This document shows positions 55,871 through 64,000 of a stretch of 64,000 bases of DNA, in pieces; positions within the stretch are counted from its first letter, which is position 1, and every line of letters begins with the position of its first letter. This stretch comes from Massospora cicadina. Its lineage: Eukaryota > Entomophthoromycota > Entomophthoromycetes > Entomophthorales > Entomophthoraceae. The translations under genes were made by a program, and so were the position numbers. The notes beneath the pieces are model-generated. The model saw nothing but the letters and a program-made list of their open reading frames with translations. It did not search any database and was not told where the DNA came from. Where the stretch lies: NCBI GenBank assembly GCA_022478985.1, contig JAKSZP010009575.1:25763-89762 (forward strand). Reading direction: 5' to 3'.

Positions 55871-56229
55871 GCCTAGACAGAGACCAGTCTAGAGCTGCAG
55901 TTAAACCCATTCTCTCTGATATCTGAATGAAGAAATTAACGTTAGTGATCTGGTTGTTGATGAGGATACGCAGGACCAACTTTATCAAGTGGTCAATTTG
56001 GATGTCAACGCAGTAACCAGATCCAAAGCGTAGGGGATTGACCTCAAAATAATCAAGGAGGTCGCTCGCCTATATGCATGACAACTAGCGGAAAAAAGTT
56101 GAGCTGTGGAGAATCTAGAAGAGGTGTCTAAGGTCAAATTAGATAGGGCAAACCTGTCTATCCCTTTAGCGCAATTTAAGAGTTGTTTCCTGATCTATCA
56201 GCGCAAATTATTCACACCATTGATTTAGT

Positions 56230-56600
56230 GAATAACGCCGCTATAAACTCAGTAAATATGATTTTACAATACTCTTAGTGTACATATATTGATATACTGG
56301 TTAATTAAGTATAGGTGCAGGTGATAAAAGTCTTATGGAGCGCATATCAATATTGTCTCAACCAAGCTGGTGAAGTAGATGAGAATCTCACCTAATTTGT
56401 AGCATAGGAAATAATATGGGCCACCAGACCTGAACACAACCATCTCTTGTGGAGTGTATAGCACTTTACCACTCCAATTTGAATCTTTAGTGGTATCCTC
56501 CCCAGCAATAGTTTTTACCAACCAAAACTATGATATACTGATTGGAACTAAGTTTTTAAGAAAGTACGAGTTATATGACACTTCAAAGATAATAAGTTAA
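56230..56600 (+). pseudogene. Gypsy E protease region remnant
   Basis: The plus reading near 56505-56590 gives TNQNYDILIGTKFLRKYELY, the C-terminal part of the gypsy aspartic protease that parallels A (CNILFGTEFLSKY) and G (YDLLIGAVFMRRF). The DTGS part is not readable upstream. Confidence 0.6.
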
Positions 56601-57229
56601 CTACATTGGGTCAGACGTTAACATTAGTTTATCAGATTGATGGGGAAACTCCACTAACCAGGAGAGACGAATTTTATTAATCTGATCTAAATGATGGCAT
56701 TATACCAATTTGCTACCAATTGGCTGGGCAAAAACAAAGAACATGCTGATGAAAATCCTGGAAATTGAGGAATTCTAGTTGTGGATCAATAAGTTGAGAA
56801 CTTATGCTGCCAGGATTGCAGATCATAGTCAACACAGAATTGACGTTGGAGATACCTGAGCTGTTGTATGGAGAAGTCAGTAACCCCTGGAAGAAGTCCA
56901 GAGTAGAGCCTTGGGTGGCTCCTGTTTTAGTCATTCCAGGCCATGAAGAAATTCAATTTCTCTTTATGAATTTGAGTGAAAAGCAATTATAGATAGAGGA
57001 GAACAAGATCACCATATTTGTTCATCTGATCTTGATGATGGAATCGAGGAAAGTCCATGATTTTTGGGACCCTTGATAAGATGGGATTACCAGCAGGGGT
57101 GACTGAGAGCATCAATCTAATGGTTGATCTAGAGCAACTTGCTGATCTGATGGAAAGATAGCAAAGGAAGTGCTTGAATTTTTTGAGAAGTATTGAGAAG
57201 TATTCACTCAGGATGACATGGTAGGTGCG

Positions 57230-57960
57230 AGGAATGTCATCCACAAAGTCAACCCCAGGGAAAATTTGCCAATAAGGATGAGACTGAATTGATGGTTGAA
57301 GGCTTCTGAGGCAGTTATGGAAGAAGAGATCAGTAAACTAGTGAAGCCTTGGCTTCTAGTTCCGTCGGCAAGTCCCTGGGTGATCCCTATCCTGATTGTG
57401 AAGAAGAAGGACGGCTCTAATTGTGTGGTGATCAATTATCAGAAGCTGAATAAAATAATGAAGTAGGATTCATATCCACTACCATGAATCAATGATCCAA
57501 TAAATCAATTAGTAGAAGCGAAGTACTTCTCTGCGATAATTCATATATTTTGGGATATTGACAAATCAATTTGCCAATGGAAGACCAGGAGAAATGCGCG
57601 ATCATTACCTGGCAGGGGCTGTACCAACCGATGAGGATGCCCCAAGGTCTTTGTAAGCATTTGCGACTTTCCAGAGGGACATGGATGCCATAATAAATGA
57701 CTTAAAGTTGTCATGCGTCCTTGTATATTTGGATGATATAAATGTGTTCAGTAGGACATCAAGAGACCATTTACACCACATGGAAGAAGTCTTTAAGCGA
57801 CTGTCCATGGCTAACCTGAAGATCAAGAGTTGTAAGTGCCACTTTTTCAAGAAAGTGTTGGAATATCTGGGATTTATTATCAACTCTAGTAGACTGCAGC
57901 CGCAATCCCAAAAGATTGAGGACATAGAGAAAATGCCCATCCTATGAAGTGCACGAGTAT
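57230..57960 (+). pseudogene. Gypsy E reverse transcriptase remnant
   Basis: Plus frames: EEEISKLVKPWLLVPSASPW and LIVKKKDGSNCVVINYQKLN near 57310-57450, INLPMEDQEKCAIIT and MRMPQGLC-like remnants near 57580-57650, then the open frame 57681-57947 with LVYLDDINVFSRTSRDHLHH and YLGFIINSSRLQPQSQKIED. The catalytic YLDD box is intact here, the only gypsy copy in the window where I can see it unchanged. Upstream stops still disable the protein. Confidence 0.85.
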
Positions 57961-58039
57961 TCAGGTGTTCCTTAAAATGGTTGTATACTACCAAAGATTT
58001 ATATAGGATTTTGCAAGAATCGCCAATCCCCTCTTTCAT

Positions 58040-58560
58040 TTGGTGAAGGATCCAAAGAAAAGATTCGTTTAGAATGAAGAGGCCCAGAGTTCTTTCAATG
58101 AGTTATGTCAGTATCTGATTGATTCTCCAATATTGAGATATCCAAATTTCGATCAAGGATTTATATTACAGACTGATGCTTCATTAGTGGCGATTGGCGC
58201 CATACTGAGCCAAGTAGTTGAGCTCAGGGATGAGCATCCAATAGCTTATGTGAGCTGGACGCTATTGGCAGCAGAACAGATTTACACCATTACTGAGCTT
58301 GAATCCCATGCTGTAATTAACGCCTGTAAACAGTTTTGGGTTTATATTCACAGAACACACTTCAAAGTGGTGATAGACCACTTTTTGCTGCATTGGCTGC
58401 ATAATTTAGGGGGACTGGAAGGATGACTGGCCCAATGGACATTGAAGCTACAGGCTTACAATTATGAGATAGTCCACTGAGCTGGAGCTTCTCACCCTAA
58501 TGTTAATGGCTTATCAAGGTTACCAATGGTCCAATTGTTATAACAGCAAGCTAATGAGCA
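58040..58560 (+). pseudogene. Gypsy E RNase H remnant
   Basis: The open frame 58133-58426 shows FILQTDASLVAIGAILSQVV, YVSWTLLAAEQIYTITELES and HAVINACKQFWVYIHRTHFK, then VVIDHFLLHWLHN. These include the catalytic Asp, Glu and Asp positions. After a stop, the AQWTLKLQAYNYEI end is readable. Confidence 0.85.
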
Positions 58561-58679
58561 TTTTCCAGAAGATGTCTGATGGAAAAATTGGGAATGATCC
58601 TTGAGTGATCCAAAGTGCACTTTAGAAAGTGATGGAAAACACCGAGACCAAATATGGACAAGTTTTTAAAATGATCAAT

Positions 58680-59720
58680 GGAAAACAATAATTATTCACA
58701 AGACCGTTGTAACAATTAGTAATTATTCAAGCCACCCATAAGTTTGTCAAGCATGGAGGCCTGAAAAAGATGACTGACCACATTTCCCAGTACTATTACT
58801 GGGAGTCTATCAACTATGATGTAGCGGATTATCTGGATTTCTGAGTGGAGTTCCATTTGCACAAGCCTAAAAAACATAAATGGATATTGATTGTTCTGCC
58901 TTGGATTTGCCTGGCATACAGCGTCCAGTGATGTGATGGGACCATTAACCATGAGCACAGGGGGAGTCAAATAAATCATAGTTGCAGTTTGACCATCTGA
59001 AAAAATGTGTTAGGGTGAAGGCCCTGGCAAAAGTGGATGCTACAAGAACTGCAATGTTTACCCTGGATCAAGTCATATACAACCATGGATACTTGCAAGT
59101 CTTGTTAAGCGACAATGGAATGAATTTTACATCCCACGTGATCCTTGGGTTGAATGAGATAATGGGGATCTGAGGAGTCTTGTCAGTACCTTACCAGCCA
59201 GAGATGAACGTATTGGTAGAACGGGTCAATGGAACTCTGGCTGTGATGCTGAGGAAGCTGATCGCAAAGAAAACTCTTCCACATGAGGAACATACCTCAG
59301 TTTGGTGATGGTCGCATATAACATAAGTCATCATATGGCGACGGGAAAGACGCCATTCAAATACTGTATGGAAGGAAGGCTGCATTACCGCCAATTCTAT
59401 ACTTGATGGTTGAACCAACATTGGGGATGAGTGCTGAGAAGTACCTACTCCAATTGTCAAATATCCTTATTGAGATGCAATTACAAGCATCTGATACAAC
59501 CTTGAAGAAGAGAATCAAGAAAAAATGATGGCTTTAAGAACTAACGGGCATTATCAGAATACCACATAAGTGATAAAGTTGCCTTTTGTGATAAGAATGG
59601 TTTCAGAAAAAAAACAAGTTGGATGTATTGTGGTAGGTCCATTTGAGATTATTGCCACGACAGCAAGGGACGCCTAATCCATCAAGAACCTCTTGGATAG
59701 AAGGATTGTGAATTGAAACC
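58680..59720 (+). pseudogene. Gypsy E integrase remnant
   Basis: Plus frames: HKFVKHGGLKKMTDHISQYY (N-terminal region), then 58982-59173 with VDATRTAMFTLDQVIYNHGY and LLSDNGMNFTSHVILGLNEI (second catalytic Asp block). YQPEMNVLVERVNGTLAVML follows near 59200-59250 (catalytic Glu block). The ends are frame-broken. It is homologous to the A and I integrases. Confidence 0.82.
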
Positions 59721-59774
59721 ATGATAAATATCTAAAGCAGCGATCAAAGAAACAATAAAAGTGTTCCCAAAGGA

Positions 59775-59960
59775 CTGCTGAACCATTGAGATAGTTATGT
59801 CCTGATAATTTTTGTTTAAGTCCTAAAAATGGATCGCTGAACCAAAATAGATGGTTAAATTTTAAGAAATAAGACCTCTGAACCATGGAAAACTGGTAGG
59901 TAATATTATACCTCAGAACTAGTTTGGGGGAATAAATAAAAAAGATGGACTGCTGAGCCA
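59775..59960 (+). other. AACCA/TGGTT hairpin array in element E
   Basis: Three CTGAACCA starts (59781, 59840, 59881) are each followed by a TGGTT-like complement after 7-8 nt; the copy at 59840-59856 pairs perfectly. GACCTCTGAACC and GGACTGCTGAACC phrases repeat around them. The location, just after integrase, matches A and I. Confidence 0.5.
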
Positions 59961-60189
59961 AGTGAAGGTCATGTCCCATATAAAAAAGAAAAAATAATAA
60001 AAGTTTGATAAAAATACATAAAACATTAAATGCACATAATAAAGACATTTTATAAAAAATCTATTGGTTATCCTCAACTTGTGAATGATTCTGCCTATGT
60101 CACCTCTTTGGGGAGGGAGGGTGTATAACAGTAGGGTTGAATAAAGCGTCAAAATCTATGTGAGATCAAAAGCTAGCAAGGGCTAGACC

Positions 60190-61110
60190 TACTCAAAGCC
60201 AAGTTCATTGAGTGGATGCTGATCCCTGAGATAACGCAATGAGGGGAAGAGAAATGAGGATTTTAGTACTTGCCAAATGCAATACCATGGACTGTGGAGG
60301 GAAGAAACATAACAAGAAGAGGCAGTTGGCAAGTAAACCCATGTAATCCTGATATGGAACTGGAGATATAAGATTGGTCTTGAGCACTTGCCAATGTGCT
60401 TAGTCAAGAACATTGGACATATGAGCCTGCCATTGTGCAAGGGATACTAGGCGGGGGTTGCCAAATCATGCCCCCAATTAAAGCCATAAGGGGGAGGTAC
60501 TGATGGGATGTGCTAGAAACGAGATTGTCATGCAAGAAGCGGATGGCATTTTGAAGACAATGACTAAAAGCTTCTTGAATCCAAAAGCAGAATGAGCGAT
60601 GGAATCCAGAAGAGGCTGGAAGCTTTGTGGCCCAACTTCAAAGAACTTGGCCATCAAATCAAAGGGAATAGGCTGCAACATCTCGTTCTAGGATGTTTGT
60701 AAGATCAGAGGGATTTAGAGCTATGGACAGAGCCTTGGTCATTTGGGTTTTCAATTCTGCATAAGGGAGTTCAAAATGTTCACAATTTCCGATGGCAATT
60801 CAGTTGACAGAACAGCTGGTTTATAAAATTGACTGAGGCGGAAAAGGAACTCCAGAAGCAAGTCAGATCTGGTGAGAAACATTATATCAATATTGGATGG
60901 CATTTCTTCAGGAGGTTCAATGGTGATAGTAGGAGTATCTGCAAAAGGAGTTGAATCCAGGAGGGTATCAAAATCTAATTTAGAAAGTGATGACAGAGGG
61001 AGGATTGGCCGCAAATCATTTTATACAATTGCTACTCTGGTTCGTTGTGGTTGGATACTGTTTCTGGTAGTTCTATGGAAGGACTGCCTATGGGCGCTTC
61101 ACGGGGAGTA
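60190..61110 (-). pseudogene. Antisense ORF in the 3' region of E, unknown function
   Basis: On the minus strand, opposite to E, the frame 60751-61014 reads MRPILPLSSLSKLDFDTLLD and TITIEPPEEMPSNIDIMFLT, then LLLEFLFRLSQFYKPAVLST. After a short gap, 60478-60681 continues (MAKFFEVGPQSFQPLLDSIA), then 60205-60440 (LPTASSCYVSSLHS, or LLANCLFLLCFFPPQ in the other frame). The composition looks protein-coding and the position equals that of the antisense ORF in element G. No domain is recognised. Confidence 0.45.
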
Positions 61111-61119
61111 TAAGCCCTA

Positions 61120-61815
61120 GGGAGATCATAGAAGAGATTTCTTCGCGCAGATCAACTCATCAGTTGGAAGAGACAAGCTTCTTAATTAGACAGACTGTCG
61201 AGCAGTTGCTGGTACCAAGATTCCAAATTTGACATATGAGCTGGATGAGAGGGGGATGTCAGACTTTATGATAATAGTTGACACTATTCACTTTGGTATC
61301 AATTAAGCTCTAATTTTGGAGAACTTAATCTCAAAATCAATGAGATAAGCTCTTCAGAAAAGAATTAAGAATGATATGAGCAAAAATTTATTATGAGAAA
61401 ATAACAAGAGCAATATAATTGAGCATTCTTAATTGTGCTGTAAGATAAACATCAATGACAGTGACCTCCTGTTAAGGACAATGAGGAAGATCAGTAAATC
61501 TAGGATGCTGTACCAAGATCCTGAATATGAAAACGGGTCATATGCCCTGACTTGGGGGGAAACCAGCTTTCTGAGACTAGCAGAATTACAAATAAATTGA
61601 TCAGCCCACATGACAAAAGGTCATGGGGACCACACTCTGAGTAGGCAGTAGCGAGGAGAAAAAGGAAGAGAACTGCGTGCTGAAGGTTGTCCTGAACAGC
61701 GTTGAGTAAAGATAGATTGTGCTCTGCTATAAAAAAAGAAATAATTTATCTGGTCTGAGGTGGTATTCTCCTGTCCTGATCCTATTCTCTCTGTAAATCT
61801 AGGCAAGAGGTGAGA
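61120..61815 (+). other. Gypsy E 3' region before LTR
   Basis: About 700 bp of AT-rich sequence with no gene, ending in GGCAAGAGGTGAGA, the polypurine tract. Short ORFs at 61429-61806 on the minus strand are not convincing. Confidence 0.5.
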
Positions 61816-62750
61816 TGTGATGGGATTTTTGCCTACCTTTTCAGCCTCCTAGATTACCTGTGGATTGCTTGGGGATAATTCCCAATGGCGAGTGAATTGG
61901 ATATAAGTTGACCCCATTTTTATGTTAATAACGTTCGGTGGATTTTAGGCAATTTGCCTGGTTTAGATCCGTTGGGGATCAATCTGGGTAAATGCTTAAG
62001 ATCTTGTTGGGCAGAGTTGCTGATGAAGTGGGGCATCTGATAGTTTAACAATTAACTATCAAGTGTACCAATTGAGATTAGTTGAGTCTCATCACCAACC
62101 AATTGGGAATTTAATGATCAAGTTGTGAGGTGAGTGATGCCGCCTGCAACTAAAAAATTGATCAATTGATTCACAACCTGCCACAATGGGTAAAGAGTCC
62201 CATGACCTAAGCGGGTTGCTTGCCAAATATGTTTGGTTCAAAGGGATTGAATGGGAAACATTAGGGACACGTTTTCTGACTCTGTCCATTTTAGGTCTCG
62301 AGGATGTCCAACAAAGGAATCCTAACCAGATGGAGAAGACCATTGCTGCTGAGACAAGGTTGGGTGATTCAATGGCAACAGCTGCTGTTTCATGGATGAG
62401 GCTCCAACCAAGGTTTGGCGCTAAATTTCCTCTATAATTCTTTGATAATTCAATAGTAAAAAGCATTCCATTAAAAATTATAAAATTTAATATTGTTTTA
62501 GATTCTATTCATTTTCAGAAAATTATTGGTGTTTGCAATAATTGGGGACATTTAAGTCATATAAAGAATAAGGATTGAGGATCTTTATAAAAGAAGCTGA
62601 ATTTAGAGGGGAATTTTCGCAGACTCAGCATGATGAGAAGACATGCTGTAAACTTCTGGATCTGAGAGTGGATCAAGTTAAGCGAATAAGTGAAATAGTC
62701 CCTCTAGTCAACATCAAGAGTATTATGTGGATTGACACAGTGTAAAAATT
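61816..62750 (+). repeat. Gypsy E 3' LTR, truncated by LTR C2
   Basis: It begins TGTGATGGGATTTTTGCC and aligns with 49704-50471 and 54165-54320 of the 5' LTR. It provides the uninterrupted version of the F insertion site. It stops after GACACAG at 62750, where C2 starts, at the point equivalent to about 54327 in the 5' LTR. Confidence 0.87.
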
Positions 62751-63904
62751 TACTTAGGAGTTGATTATTGGTTGTCAACCCAGTAGCCTTTTTACTGCAC
62801 AGGTTTGGTTTCCTCATGCATCTCACGTTGTAAAGAATATATTATCTGATAATAGTATGGATACTATTATCCATAGTTGAGTTAGAACTATTATCAGGCC
62901 CAATGCTTTGGCCAGTACTTCTAATTAAATACTTGATAAGTCATACTTGTAGGGATTTGTTCCCTCTATTACTGTCTACTTGATCTTCGTCAAGATCCTC
63001 TGATTACAGTCTCATTTGGCCCAACACACAGTCAGCAGCTATCTCTGATTTCTGGTTCCCTTTATCTCTAGATCCCCTCTCAGATCTCTACTCTTCTCTC
63101 TGAGAGTCTTCCAATTATTGCCTTCTGCAATTATATCCTTTAGATGGAACTTCACACTGGATGCTAATAGTCTAACTATAACTAAATCTAAAATAAAGCT
63201 AATAATGTTTTAATGTATGTTAATCTTGGTAGTATTAATAATATTTGTAGTAATTGTGTTTTTTATTATAATGAACCCTAGGGAATTATATAGTAGGGTA
63301 TTCAGCTGTCTAACCCTCAATTGACACCTCTTCAATGAAATGGCAGCCATTGCCATTGAATCACCCTTCCTTGTCTTAGCAGCGATGGTCTTCCCCATTC
63401 TGGCTAGGATTCCATCATTGGACATCCTCGAGACCTCAAACATAAAGAGTTGGAAACGTGTCCCTAACGTTTTCCTCTCAATCCAAGAGAACCAACCATA
63501 ATTGGCTAGCGACCTGCTTAGGTAATGGGACTTTTTACCCATTATGGAAGGTCACTTCACCAACTGATCAATTTGCTAGTTTCAGGCAGCATCACTCGCC
63601 TCACAACTTTCTACTCATTCCCAATCATTTGATGATGAAACCTGACCAATCCCAATTGGTAACCCTGATAGTTAATCACTATCAGATGCCCCTATTTTGT
63701 CGGCTGCTCCACCCAATAAGATATTAGGTATTCATTTGGATTGATCCTCAATGGATACAACCAGGCGAATATCTCAAAATCCCCCAAATGTAGTTCCTCC
63801 AATATTTGGGCCAATTAATTTCTGATTCACTTCGCCTTATGGAATTTTCCCCTAGCGACACCAGGTAATCTAGCAGGCTGGGAATATGGGCAAAAATCCC
63901 AACA
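62751..63904 (-). repeat. LTR C2 (3' LTR of an element running off the window)
   Basis: A 1,154-bp LTR closely similar to C1 (19602-20747). The sense-strand ends are TGTTGGGATTTTTGCCC (63904) and AATTTTTACA (62751). The sense tract before it, GCAAGAGGGAGGATG (63905-63919), looks like a polypurine tract, so the parent element extends to the right. It cuts the E 3' LTR at 62750, and CACAG at 62746-62750 would be its target copy. It holds a near-perfect palindromic U5 stem-loop (62848-62871). Confidence 0.85.
62848..62871 (-). other. U5 stem-loop (C2 copy)
   Basis: Stem GATAATAGT, loop ATGGAT and stem ACTATTATC. The outer loop bases can pair as well, leaving only GG unpaired. Confidence 0.6.
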
Positions 63905-64000
63905 CATCCTCCCTCTTGCATATATTTCCAGCGAGAAAAGGACCAGGGCATGGGAACGCTGCTTCAGACATCTGATCAAATACTTCATTGGTTCAAGTGG
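63905..64000 (-). mobile_element. 3' internal end of the C2 element
   Basis: The last 96 bp of the window lie upstream (in element sense) of LTR C2 and start with the purine tract. Too little is present to name a gene. Confidence 0.5.

Larger units (their letters stand above)
49704..62750 (+). mobile_element. Ty3/gypsy element E
   Basis: A plus-strand element. Subtracting F leaves about 9.4 kb, including 1.1 kb of 5' LTR and the first 935 bp of the 3' LTR. The order is LTR, primer site, gag with CCHC, protease, RT, RNase H, integrase, hairpin array, a 1.9-kb 3' region with an antisense ORF, LTR. The 3' LTR stops at 62750 where LTR C2 begins, and the rest should lie beyond the window. All genes carry several stops. 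Confidence 0.86.

Overview
This 64-kb window reads as a stretch of transposable elements from a eukaryotic genome. I see no intact host gene, rRNA, tRNA, CRISPR array or bacterial operon. Almost every recognisable coding stretch is a decayed retrotransposon gene broken by stops and frameshifts. The sequence is AT-rich apart from one LINE and a few GC-rich patches. Ty3/gypsy elements with a CCHC gag and an L1-like LINE with endonuclease, RT and a C-terminal zinc finger fit a large TE-bloated genome. A fungus is my best guess (for example a rust or a Mucoromycota-type genome), but this is inference and the species is not recognisable to me.

Layout, left to right. 1-18474: a minus-strand gypsy element B (LTRs at <1-914 and 17403-18474). 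It is interrupted by a related minus-strand gypsy element A (LTRs 2085-3172 and 14563-15648). A in turn carries a full-length minus-strand LINE (9269-14548) inserted at its LTR/primer-site junction with an 18-bp target duplication. 19602-20747: a probable solo LTR (C1). 20776-20892: a 117-nt retroposed fragment. 21931-29399: minus-strand gypsy element G, with an extra antisense ORF between integrase and 3' LTR. 29603-30620: a solo LTR (K) with a perfect 5-bp target duplication. 32498-38772: compact minus-strand gypsy element H. 38773-about 44130: the 3' half of a plus-strand gypsy (I) whose LTR is split by a half-LINE (41352-43264). 46084-48015: a second half-LINE in inverted orientation. 48160-48540: a roughly 78-bp tandem repeat. 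49704-62750: plus-strand gypsy element E. Its 5' LTR is split by a non-autonomous gag-only element F (50472-54159) and its 3' LTR is cut by another LTR (C2, 62751-63904) whose element runs off the window.

The most unusual signals are these. (1) Three 31-47-nt A-tailed inserts share a core and have exact 13-17-bp target duplications; they look like an ultra-short retroposon family. (2) A pair of LINE ORF1-only elements shares its 3' tail and ORF1 homology with the full-length LINE, analogous to mammalian HAL1. (3) A U5 stem-loop is shared by divergent LTR families, with a conserved loop and co-varying stems. (4) Short AACCA/TGGTT hairpins with mostly 7-nt loops form arrays downstream of integrase in three elements. 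(5) Antisense ORFs sit in the 3' region of two different gypsy elements.

Functionally, the gypsy elements share one LTR design: TGT...ACA ends, a TATAAATT-like box, a conserved TGGGTAA...CCCAT hairpin block, the U5 stem-loop, and a primer site close to TGGTGCTCACTACAGG. The LINE machinery is the likely source of the half-LINE and mini-retroposon insertions. All boundaries were found by eye; pol and gag limits are approximate.
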